Shown here: positions 16,311 to 27,900 of the stretch, piece after piece
How positions within the stretch are numbered: the stretch's first letter is position 1
Layout of the letters: each line of letters begins with the position of its first letter
Origin: Pempheris klunzingeri
Lineage: Eukaryota > Chordata > Actinopteri > Acropomatiformes > Pempheridae
Length of the DNA: 64,000 bases
NCBI RefSeq assembly: GCF_042242105.1
Contig: NC_092032.1
Coordinates: 19,997,415-20,061,414, forward strand
Reading direction: 5' to 3'
Program-made: the position numbers and the translations under genes
Notes under the pieces: generated by a model
What the model was told of the DNA's origin: nothing
Database searches by the model: none
What the model saw: the letters and a program-made list of their open reading frames with translations, nothing else

Positions 16311-19020
16311 GCGCCGAGCCACACCGGAACATTGTCACCGTTCAACACACAAGCCACAGCAGCATTATTTTCTATCCCATAAAAGAGAGTTTAAACGGAC
16401 AGACAATTCTGCTACGTCACAATTTAGGACTCGGTTTCATAGTTTTCTCCATTTTTTTTTGTATCAGTCATAATAATATTATGCTCAGCAAGTTAAAAGG
16501 TGACACCAGGGAACAACTGGGAAGACAAAGTGAAGGTGAGAAGTAAAATAATCCCCCAAACTGCCCAACCCTCCATACTTCCTGCAGCTGTGTGGACAGT
16601 GAGAGATTAACAGGAACATTTCAAGTGCGCTCACTTGTAGTTTGACCTCTGACTGTTTCAACTCAGTCCACATGATGTTTCTGTTACTTTCAGTTGGTCA
16701 AATATTATTACTACTTGGAGAAATTATGGTGAAAACTACAAAAAAAACGCAGGAAGTCAGATTTTAGCTCCTCTGCCGTAGTTCCTGGTTCTCTCAGGAA
16801 GTAGTGAGGTGGAATTTGCGTTAGGAAGTGATTCTCATCAGTCGAACACGAAACCTCAAGGTGTTGCTACAAGCTACAAGCTGTGTGCAGATCTCTCTTG
16901 CAGCACCCGTTCAGACAGATGTCATCATCTCCGAAAAGTGGCCGTTTTTTACCCCATTATTGGTCTAATTTGTCAAATCTTCATTAGGGATGCACTGATC
17001 CGGCACACTGGTGCCAATACTGACCTTTAGAGGACTGCTGGGCGTCTTCATTTCCACTAAGAGGTGTAAATCAGCTAATAATCTGAGTTCAGGGATCAGA
17101 ATCAGGGGCAGGGAAAGTCTCGGGCTGCATAGAACTATTTTTGTCACTGATTAATCTGCTGATCATTTGGTCTATAACAGTGAAACATCCTCGATCAAGG
17201 CTCCAAAATGTAATTTATTTTAACGCAAAACCAATAAAAGCAGTACATTTTCACATTTGAGGACGTGGAACGATCACACAGACTTAAATGATTAGTCGAT
17301 TATGAAACAACTTTTCTGCCAATCGATTAATCGGCGCAGCTCCAGAGGAGTCCGATCGGTGCATCCCTGAACTTGACCGTTTGTGGAGCGACTTCCACGC
17401 TCTGAACGGAGCTAAAACCAAGAGCTTTTGCTTCTTCTGGTTCAAACACAAAGTTAAAATGTTCCTCCTGATTTGCAGCCGTGTGTTTTGTCGGTGCTCC
17501 GCTCACGTCGCTCTGAACCGACTACCTGCTCAGCGGGTTTCAAACTTTACCAGCCACTTAAGTTCCACCGCTTTATCCTAAAAAAAGAGAAGATGTCGGG
17601 GCTTCATCTGATTATTTGTGTCGCGTGTTAACGGGCTGAATATTTCTCCATTAAGTCATTAATCAATCGGTCTTTAAAACATGAGAAACGTCCATCACAA
17701 TATCCCAAACTGACCCCAAATATTCAATTTATTATAAAAGAAAAGCAGCATTTTTAAACATTTGAGAACCTGGAACAGTTTTTTAGGAATTAGCAGATTA
17801 TCAAACTATTTCCCGTCGATCAGTGAATCGGTTAATCGACTGATACTAACATGAAGTTCTCAGACGTGTGGCTCACTTTTGTGTTGCAGCTTGTTTGGAT
17901 GAATCGGTGTAAAGAAGAGTTCGTCGAGGCTGAATGTTGATTAAAAGAATATGAAAGGGGACGTCCAGCACAGCTCCTGCTTTGTTCTAATAGCTAATGT
18001 AATCAGTAGGAGCCTTGTTATCGCCATGAAGTATGATTTTATTTCATGTTTCACCCTTTAAAAAAAGTGTTTGACATGTGATGGTGGCTTTATTAATGTT
18101 ATCATAGCCCTGTTGATGCAAACCAAGGTTTTCGTTTCAGTGTAAAATAGTTCATTTGTTTTTTAAAGCAGCTGTTTTAGGTCTTAGCAGAAGTGTTTGT
18201 GCTTCAGGTTTGAAAACTGCATTACATCCAGTATTTCTGTCAACTTGAAAGTAGCTGTTTTTTTTTTTGTTTTGTTTCATGCTTTCTTTCTTTTTTAAAT
18301 TTTGGATAAATCGTCTGCATTACTTGTACAGAAATGTGAATCACATATACAAGTTCACTCCTGTATAAATAGAATTAAAGACAAGAAGGGACAATCACAT
18401 GCGTTTGTCTCAGTGAATGCAGCAGATGCAGTGTGAAGAAATAAATGATTATAGTTACATAAGGTTTTCAGATTTTGTCCAAAGCTGTATTTTCTTTCAA
18501 TGCTTTGTTTTTTTTGCGTCCTGTGTTTTGGAAGTCATCTGTTTAAAAAGGACTCATTTGGGACTTTATTTCAGTTTGAAACGCTTTATATTTAGTAAAA
18601 ATAACACTAAAACGTTGGTGAAAGTAGAGCAGTTAAGAGTATAAATAAATAAAATAATCAAAGATTTGTGTTATAGATTAAGATTTTTTTAGAATATGCT
18701 AAAGATAACATGTGAAAACAATAATGTACTGTACATTCAAACAAGGAAGAGTTTATAAGACATACGTATAAACAAGTAATAGTGAGAAACAATCACTAAA
18801 TAGGGGATTTAAATTAGTTAAATCTGTGTTTCGAGACTAATAGGAAATTTTGTGGTCCTTCATGTGACTCAGTCTGCAAAAGAAGTGTCAGTAAATGTAC
18901 TTTTAATGTAAAATTCACAAAAACAACGATATAGTCAAAAGAAGTGTTTTGTTTTCTTTTGTTGAACCAGAATTTAAATTTTGCGTTTTTGACCGTTTTC
19001 TCTTTTTTGTCCTTTACGCG
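16311..19020 (+). other. mynn 3' UTR and mynn-lrrc34 intergenic region
   Basis: No coding exon is recognised in this 2.7 kb. The part near 17150-17360 and again 17640-17860 consists of a dispersed teleost repeat with words such as 'attaatcgg', 'gattagtcgatt' and 'aaaagcag'. Its relatives lie at 12275-12420, 21585-21850, 27730-28180, 31070-31330 and 48640-48800. AATAAA signals occur at 17233-17238 and 18440-18445; which one mynn uses cannot be told from sequence. Confidence 0.5.
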
Positions 19021-19036
19021 ACGCCATCCTGCCTTT

Positions 19037-19050
19037 GTTGCCATAGAAAC
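19037..19050 (+). promoter_or_regulatory. lrrc34: X-box (RFX site) at lrrc34 start
   Basis: GTTGCCATAGAAAC matches the ciliary X-box pattern (GTTNCC, short spacer, RNAAC) and lies 26 bases upstream of the lrrc34 ATG. RFX factors use such sites at ciliary gene promoters. Binding is inferred. Confidence 0.6.
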
Positions 19051-19075
19051 CCCAAACTCAGTTACAGCCATAGCG

Positions 19076-19776
19076 ATGGCTGCTAGCGGGAAAATGTCAG
19101 AGTTTTACGCTTCTGTTTGCGCAGAACACGAGTTTAAAATTAATACGCACATTTTACAAGTGTTAGAAGAGACGACGGCAGCGGAGTAAGTGGCCAAATG
19201 TAAAGTGAAGCGGGTTAAAGTTGACATTTTAACCAATAATGATGAGAACTGTCGAGATGAAGCTAAGCTAGCTTTCGGAGCTAATGATGCCTTCAGGTGC
19301 TACTAACTGATGTGGAGATTTTCATTGTCTCCATTACTTATTCTGCATTCAAAGTTTTACTTTAGTAGTAGAAATAAGTAAAAGTATTTTGACAGTACTA
19401 TCATAAGTACTGCATTTAAGTAGCAATATTATACTGTTAAAAAAAGTTAGAGGTTTTTGAGTATTTACATTTTCTGCTACTTTATATTCGTATAACTGCA
19501 TTTCAGAGGCAGATATTTGGGTTTTTACTCCACTATTTGACAGTTATAGTTGACAGTTACATTGCTGATAAAGATTTTACTACAAAACATGATCAAAAAA
19601 TATTTTTAAAAGTTGCATTGTTACAAATTAAGCTAAATAAAGTAGTTAAATTAGCTCCACTTCAACCAACAATGATTACTACTTGATTACCTGCAGTCCA
19701 TTTGTGTTATTTCCTTCGTAATAACAATGGTGGTGTGTTCACAGGTCACACCTTAGACCCTCTGCAGTGTTTGATC

Positions 19777-19809
<33 letters not shown>

Positions 19810-20240
19810 CAGGGACGTCACCTTAAAGCTGGCAGGAAACAACCTCCTGAGACGCGTTCAGCGGCTTGATGACGGAGACGTTCTCGCTCTCTCCACATGT
19901 CTGAGAAACAACAGGTGTGTGACAGGTGAGCACTCAGGTTTAGGCAAACACCTTAACTAGGAACATTTTTAACAACTTTAAACCCTTTTTCCCCGTACCA
20001 GCAGGTCTTGATGTCGGGTACAATAACATAACAGATGAAGGGGTTGGACATCTGGCTGACTTCTTACAGGTAAGCAGGTAACAGGGTTTATCATATTTCA
20101 TATTCATGTTCCAGTGGTGGTTTAAGTTTGTTTTCCACTGAGCAGGACGGCTCAGCGCTGCGCTCTCTGGACCTGACGTTCAACGACATCCACACAGACG
20201 GAGCTGAAGTTCTCGCCAACAGCCTGCAGGTTCACATTCA

Positions 20241-20271
<31 letters not shown>

Positions 20272-22299
20272 ACACTAGTATCTACAGGCCCAAATTAACA
20301 CCGGGGTGCAACCATGTTTTCGTCGTGTCTGAGACTTCCTGCCTTCCTTGTCAGCTCCAAGCCTATTTGGTTCCAACTGAAGAAGCAAATCTTTTGCTGG
20401 TCTAGTGCGTATTTGGGGCAGCAGGACAGTGTGTGTGTGGGATTGAGTCTAAATACGATGTGTGTAAGTTGGAAGAAGATACATCAGGCTTTAGATTTGC
20501 CCCAAGATTTTGAATGTCTCTCTCTCTCTCCTTCCTCTGTCTCCCTCTGCAGTGTAACAGCACCTTGCTCTCTCTCAGACTGTCAGGTAATAAGATCGGC
20601 AACAGAGGAGCCATGCACCTGGCCCGCATGCTGCAGGTGAACACCACCCTGAAGGAGCTGGAGGTGGCCGACTGTGACCTGGTAAACACACACACACCTT
20701 TTTAACTTCTCTAGTTTGCAGAGCCTCGGGGGGTTCATTTTTCTGCGGTAAGCCGGCTGTCAGGTTTCCCAGCAGCATTTGGGGCCAGTTTCTGAGACGC
20801 TGCCTCTGTCCCTGCAGGCCACTCAGAGTGTGGTGGCACTTGCCATCGTGCTGAAAAGCAACAAGACTCTTTGCTCTGTCGACGTCAGCCGGCCGCTGCT
20901 CTTCAGCCACCAGGTACAAACACACTGGTGTATTATCCAAGTATGGATCTGGTTTTAGAGCCTCTTTCCTTGGTTTCAGGTGTGACCGGCCTCGTATTAC
21001 CCATCAAATGTGACTGAAGCTCTCTGTATCTGGCAGGAGGAGTGGGCGACGCACTTCTCTCAGATGCTGGCAGTGAACGGCAGCCTGGTGGAGCTCCACC
21101 TGGGGAAGATGGGGCTGACTGACACCGGGATGGAGAGGCTGACCCAAGGCCTGTGGCTCAACCGCAGCCTGCGCTACCTGGATCTGCGCTGGTAGGAACA
21201 AGTACCTTCGTTAAATCCTCACGCTCCTCCGGACAGATGCAGTGAAACCATCAGCATCCATTACTCCCTCCGTCTCCTCTACCACCTCTTGATCTCGTCT
21301 TCCGCAGTAACCGTGTGACTCGTGACGGCGTGCGTCATCTAGCCGCGGTGCTGAAGCAGAACCCGACCCTGGAGATCGTAGATCTGTCGGCCAATCGGAT
21401 TGAAGATGAAGGTGCCGTGTGCCTGAGCGAGGCCGTCGCGTGGCCAGGCTGCGCCCTGAGAGAGTGAGTCCAACACACTCAGACAAACATCGTACAGTAG
21501 CCAGCATTTTATTCATCTGGGTTTGAAGGTGTCCAGCAGTTCATATATTTCAGTATCCAGTTTCTTATTTAAGGATTTTTAGAGATCCAAAGAGAAAATA
21601 TCCACTAATCAAAGAATTTTCAGGACAGATGAGGATTTTTTACATATTTTACACTGTTGGATCACTGAGTTATCTAATCATTAAGTTTTGTTACTGATTA
21701 ATCTGCAGACTCTTTTCTCAATAACTAGTTTAATCTATTCTTTGAACCTGGGAGAGTAAAATTTGGGGAATTTTCACTTAAAGGACTTAAATTAGTGGAT
21801 TATCAAACAAGCTGCTGATTAGTTTTTGGTCGATCGACTAATTGGTACTATAATCAGACCCCACTGGAGCAGGTGGGAGTGTTTACACGAGGCATACAGA
21901 CACTGCGTCTGTCTGTCTGTCTGTCTGTCAGGTTGTCTGTCATTAGTAACAACATCAGGACGGAGGGTCTGCTGTCCTTGGCTCAGGCTATGACAGTGAA
22001 CACAACCCTGGACCACATGTACATCTGGGGAAACCGCCTGGAGGAGCCCGTCTGTCAGGTAACACCCTACACCTTCTACACGTCCTCGCTGAACTGCAGC
22101 AGATACCAAATCAAGCTCTCCCCTTCAGGCCTTCAGAGAGCTGATCGCCAGCGGCCGCCTGCCTCCGGGGAACACGGATGTTAGCGCGTACGAGGTGGAC
22201 GGTCGGGTGTTTCTGGCTGAGGCCTTCCACAGTTTGAGGAGACGCTATGACAGGACACACAGCACCATGAAAGGACTCCACCGTCCTGCTGCACATTGA
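19076..22299 (+). CDS. lrrc34: Leucine-rich repeat-containing protein 34
   Basis: Ten exons join in frame: 19076-19185, 19813-19925, 20005-20069, 20146-20229, 20553-20681, 20818-20913, 21037-21191, 21308-21463, 21932-22058, 22129-22299 (401 residues). Nearly every exon holds one or two leucine-rich repeats of the ribonuclease-inhibitor type, such as 'LRSLDLTFNDIHTDGAEVLA', 'LLSLRLSGNKIGNRGA' and 'LEIVDLSANRIEDEGA'. The C-terminal 'IYIWGN'-like and 'VDGRVFLAEA' motifs match LRRC34. The start was chosen because the ATG at 19076 follows an X-box and begins the conserved N-terminus 'FYASVCAEHEFKINTHIL'. LRRC34 is reported in nucleoli and pluripotent cells and in ciliated and testis tissue. The gene lies in the same orientation as mynn, as in human. 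Confidence 0.92.
19781..19808 (+). repeat. (TG)n tract abutting lrrc34 exon 2 acceptor
   Basis: The TG run ends at 19808 and only 'gcag' separates it from exon 2 at 19813, so the usual polypyrimidine tract is replaced by TG. Confidence 0.9.
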
Positions 22300-23682
22300 G
22301 GGTCAGCAGCTTGTTCCCCTGCAGTCCTGCTGAGCCTCAAAACCTCCTCACATCCACCAACACAATTAAAGGACAATGCTGGTATTTTTAAACCAGAGTT
22401 TAAAATGGTACAAAAATTTTGGAATCGGTCCAGTTTATTGCCTCCACTGGCACCTGATCACAGTAGGTCCACTAAAAGAGCTTGTTTGATCCACTGACAG
22501 GCTCAGAGTGTTATTCTAAGTGTGTGACAGCATCATGGAAAGGATCCCTACAGAGAGAGACCTGGAAGATCCTTTTGGTTTAACCACAAACAGCACACAC
22601 ACCAGACTACATTCACTAAAACAGGGATTTTACCTTGTACAGCACGGTAGTTGCTGGCCTCAATCAGTTAGTTTGTTTGTGTTATTATGCGTTACACATG
22701 TATTGTGTTGAATCCAAACAAACCTTTTAAAAACACTGAAGTCACACAATAACACAAACAAGCCAACTGATCGAGGCAGCCACAGACCAGCAACACCTGT
22801 GTTAAATAACAGTTTTTATCAATGTAGTCTGGTGTGTGTGCTGTTTGTGGTTAAACCAAAAGGATCTTCCAGGTCTCTCTCTGTAGGGATCCTTTCCATG
22901 ATGCTGTCACACACTTAGAATAACACTCTGAGCCTGTCAGTGGATCAAACAAGGCTCCAGGTTTAAAAATTAACCTTTAAAAACTGAATTCAAAAGAGAC
23001 TTAAAAACAAAATAAAACAATGCAAACGTGTTAAGTGTGTCGTCATGAACTCTCAAACCTGTGGTGATAAAAACATTTCTGAACAATAAACTGTTGTCTG
23101 TGTGATTTTCTTTTAATTATACCACAATGTCTTATATTATTGATCATTATTATTTATTTGTCTATGTACATGTACATGTTTTGTGCATTCATAAGAACCT
23201 GAGCATAAATGTAGAAGGTGGCAGTCTTAAATCATTCAAAGTTGTAGGTTTTGTTGTACAAAGACTTTTTTCTTTCTCCTTTAAATATGTTAATTAGCCT
23301 GCTGTAAAATTAGGTTTTATAAAATTATCTGGGGGACATGAACATGAATCACTCCACATTTAAAGACTTGCTCTTAACTCACAAGACATCACATCAGGTG
23401 ACATGATATCAGTACCGTAACTCGATGTAAACAAGGATTTCTCCCTTCGTTTATGTTTGGTGTTCTGCTCTTTAGGTCTTCACATGTAAAAACAAAAACT
23501 AAACAACATGTAAAAACAGAAGAAAAAAAAGATTTTTCCAAAACATTTTGTCAAATTTGAGTATTTTTCAAGATTTTCTTCGTCTGATATGAGACAATTT
23601 GTTTTATCGTGCTTTAAGTCAAAGAACTGTTGATCAGAATATTAGAAAACCATCAGTGTTTGAATGAGTGGTTTTTCACTTC
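22300..23682. other. Convergent lrrc34/lrrc31 3' region
   Basis: The stretch between the two stop codons holds the foldback element, a plus-strand AATAAA (23085-23090, candidate lrrc34 poly(A) signal) and a minus-strand AATAAA (TTTATT at 23153-23158, candidate for lrrc31). If both are used, the two transcripts end within about 100 bases of each other, tail to tail. Confidence 0.5.
22481..22953. mobile_element. Foldback repeat copy B with perfect 133-base arms
   Basis: Bases 22481-22613 and 22821-22953 are exact inverted repeats (133 of 133 by reading). They enclose a 207-base loop that is itself partly self-complementary. The element starts 182 bases after the lrrc34 stop codon. It lies before an AATAAA at 23085-23090, so it may be inside the lrrc34 3' UTR. 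Arm sequence recurs in copies at 14534-14666 and 51775-51900. There is no open frame or transposase. Ends and target-site duplication could not be fixed. Confidence 0.9.
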
Positions 23683-24674
23683 CTACTCTTCAGGGCGACT
23701 CTCCTCCGGACTCTCCTGATTGGCCGCCTTAAACGATGACTCCGCCTCTTTATTTGGGGGATCCCACTCCAGCAGGACGCTCCTCTTCCTCAGGCAGTGG
23801 CTCAGCTGCTGTCCGTCCCGGGCGCCGATCGTCCACCGCCGCACCGCCAGCCGAGTCAGGGCGGGCAGCCGAGGCAGAGCGGCGAGCAGCGCCGGCAGCC
23901 GGGCCGAGCAGGGAGCGGAGGTCGAAGGTCGCAGGCTGAGGTCGGCGTCCTCCAGAGAGCCCAGGCCTCCTGCTGCCAGCAGGGCCGACCAGCCGTCGTC
24001 GCCCACCGAGCCGTTGTAGGACAGATCCAACACCCGCAGGGAGGACAGACAGCCACGCCTGCACACGGCAGCTACGGACACAGATGGAGCACCGATCAGT
24101 GATCAATAATGACCAATAATAATCAATAATACAGCAGAGGTGGTCATTTACTTGAGTTTTCCCATTTCAGGGGACTTTCTACTTTTCCTCCACAACATTT
24201 CAGGTAAAGCAGTGAGGGAATAATCACAAGTGGTGGAGAGCAGAGGGTCGGCCGAGCTGTGAGTTCTGCTAATGTTGGCACTGATCAGTTACTAAAGCCG
24301 AACAGACAAAGAAAAGATCGATGAAACTTCAGGATTAAGTGAAAACCTGAAGAAAAAGAAACTAGTTAGATGTTCAGATGAAGAAAAACAGTCATCACTG
24401 AAGACGCTGTTTAGATCTCTGAGGTTCAAAACACACCTGCAGGTAAAACACTTCTTCTACACGGTTTCTTTAAAAATCTTTTTGGAAATCTGAAGCCTTT
24501 TAGAGTCACCAGACATTTTATAGTCTGTCATACTTTTATTGTTATATTCCTTGTTTTTGCACTAATTCTGCTGCTGACACTTTATTTCTGCACCTTTTCG
24601 GTCTCCAGTGTGGGATATAGATCAATAAACAAAAGTCTCTCTCATCTTCATCTGCTGTCAAAATCCATCTTGTG

Positions 24675-24710
<36 letters not shown>

Positions 24711-24870
24711 CTAGGTGACACAGGTCATCACTGGTGAGCTCACAGCTGCTGAGGCGGAGCTCCAGGATGACTGACGGCTGCAAAGCGTCCAGGAGCAGCG
24801 CTAAACGGCCGCCAACCACTTTGCACCAGGAGACATCGACGCTGCGCAGGTACGGCACGGCCAGAGCTGA

Positions 24871-24955
<85 letters not shown>

Positions 24956-27900
24956 AGGATATCTGACATACACCAGCCTGGGACACATATGGACAAAATA
25001 TGCCTATAATAATAATAATAATAATAATCTTTAGATAAAGAAACTGCATCAGATGCAACGATTTGAAATCCATCAAATGGAAGAACGTCCTCCCTTCCCT
25101 TTTTGAGGGTCTCCTCTTCAAAAATAAAAATAAAAAATGGCTTATTGGGTTTATAAAGCGTTTCATTTCAGAGGCAGTAGTGTACTTCAATCCAATTCTG
25201 AGCTCCTAGTTCTTGAGTATTCCCATTTTAGAATTAAAAACTGTGCTTTAATACGTTTGACTGCTACATTTTGAGGATCACAATCTTCCATAATAAACAT
25301 GTGAGCGTCTTATATATAAATATTTGTTATGTACTACTGAAGACCTGTAATCAGTACTACTACATCAGTAGTAATACACCAATATCATAATGTATAACAA
25401 TTAACTGGTGATACTTTAAATACATTGTTTACTAATATCTTTGCACTTTTACCCAAGTTAAATGATAAATGGACCCACTTTTACTGACGTGCACAGACAG
25501 AATACTTCTACTCTTGCAGTACACGTATCGCAGTACTTGTACTTTCAGCAGTAGCAGAGCAGCACGTGTGTACCGAGGGCAGTGAAGGACTCGTCGTTCA
25601 GGCCGCAGCTGTTGAGCGGCAGCCGCCTCATCTGTGTCAGAGGGAGGGCGGAGACCAGCGGGTGGACCACGCCCCCCGCCTCCTTATTGGACGACACGTC
25701 GAGGTCCGTCAGCGCCGTCAGAGAGGGAAGCACCTGGACTGGAGACAAGGAGTCATGTGACCGAGGGAGCTCACAGCAGCTCAGTCCAGTCTGACGTTTG
25801 AGATTCACACACACACACACACACACACTCACTCACTCAGGGCCTTCAGGTCGGTGTGTGTGAGACTGCAGAGGTGGAGGTCGAGGCTCTCCAGGTGTGA
25901 GAGGTGAGCCAGGTGCAGGGTGAGGCGGTCCAGTCCTCCAGCCAGACTTTTGTTACAGGACAGGTCCAACTCTCGCACGGAGGGGAGGCAGCGGAGCGAA
26001 CCACCTGCAGGATTGGGGGGGGGGGTCGTTAGGTAGTAGGTAGTTTTTTCCTTTTAGCTCACTTCTGTTTCCTACCTGCATTTAAGGAACAATCTCATCT
26101 CAGGATACAAATTCAGCTGTGACAGGACGCCCAAACTAAAGAATTTCCTCGGTTAGAAATCCTAAATTGGGGTATAAACTAGAATTTCCATCCATGTTTG
26201 TTCAGACCGGAGATCAGAGTCACCGATTCAGAATCGGACCACATGTGAAATATGGTCACAGTCTCCCTTCTGTTCTTGAGTTATCGTCCAGAAAAGTGTT
26301 TCTGCTGAACATTATGGCGTCACAGTGAAGCTAATCTGTGAATATCAGTCTGTTTTTGCTAATCGATCACCTTAAATCCTACAGACTGCACTGCCAAACC
26401 AGACTAGCGACTCTAAAATGAGTGTTTTTCTCAATGGAGTCTGGTGGCTTTGAAGAGAGCGATGAGGAAGAGAAAACAGTTTCAGTTCTGTGGAAAGTGC
26501 TGCCTGACGCAAAGTAAAGTGGTGCAGATATGGTACAATACAATTGTCCATTCTGGGCTACTGTAGAAACACGGCGATGCAACATGGCGGACTCCGCCAT
26601 GAAAGAAAGAGGACCCCACTCCCTCTGTAGATACAAAGAACTCAATCATCTTACACTAATGAAGACATTGTTATGGATATTACATTCCTGAATCCTACAG
26701 ACTGCACCTTTAAAAACACAGACATCACACAAACCAAAAGAGGCAGCGGTAGACCAGCAACTCCTGCGTTCTACAAGGTAAAATTACTGGTTTTGTCAAT
26801 GGAGTCTGGTGGTTTTGAGGAGTGCAAAAAAGGAAAACAAAAAAAGACTCAAGTTCTGTGAAAAATGCAGCGCAAATATTGTTCTGGTAATACAATTGTC
26901 CATTCTGGGCTACTGTAGAAACACAAGGATGGGATATCTTTGATAGTACATCTCCCTAAATTCTACACACTGCACCTTTAAGTTAAGATAGGGCAGATAA
27001 AGGAGAGGACAGTTTAGGTGATAGCATTTCTCAAGTCTTTGAAACTGAGACGAGCAGTTTGAAGCCTGAGGAGTTTGTAAAAGGATGGTGGGACTCAGTA
27101 CCTAAGAATCATGGGAGTTATGGCCATTTAAAGGGCAGGTGTGATCTGATGCGTGGAAGAAGTAAAAGGGGGATAAAACTCAAAGAGGAGAAAGTGGAGG
27201 CACAAAGACCAGCAGATCTCCTACCGAGGGCATCGAGGCCGCCCGTCGTCACGCCGCAGGCCTGCAATCGAAGCGTGGTGAGGGAGGCGGCGTGGGAGAG
27301 AGAGGACACCAGATCTCTGAAGCCGCCGCCATCCACTTCCTGTGCGAGCCGAGGATTACAGGAGACGTCCAACACCGAGAGGCCGGGCAGAGCCGACACC
27401 GTTCCTCCTGAGAGGGACGGACGCGACACACTGATGTTCTCCAGGGGCATTCTGGGTAATGTAGGAAGTCTGATACAGATGAGTGAGGCTGCCGTTACCC
27501 AGTATGGTGGCATCAGCTGCAGTCAGCTGGCAGGACACCAGGTGGAGCTCCCTCAGCGGTGGGGGGAGATTACCCAGCAGGCCTTGCAAAGCGCCGCCTC
27601 CTACGCCGTTGTTCCAGGACAGATCGAGGATCTCCAAGAGAGGGACGCAGCCGAGAGCTTCACCTACGCAAACACACTGGAACTGAAAACTGTTTGTAGA
27701 TCTAATCGTTACTGGCAGTTATTATCGATCAATCATTAGGTCTGAAAATACAAATATATGTAGTTTACTACCATCAAAAGGTTTGAGGAAGTAACTTAAA
27801 TGATTAATTGATTATTAAATTAAATTCTATTATAGAAGATTTCTGTTTCTGTCCTGGCTGGAAAAATGTAAACATCATTTAATCATAATCACGAAAACAA

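Noticed and set aside
27059-27739. 226-codon plus-strand open frame
   Set aside because: It is antisense to two lrrc31 exons with clear leucine-rich repeats and correct splice borders; its sequence has no conserved character.
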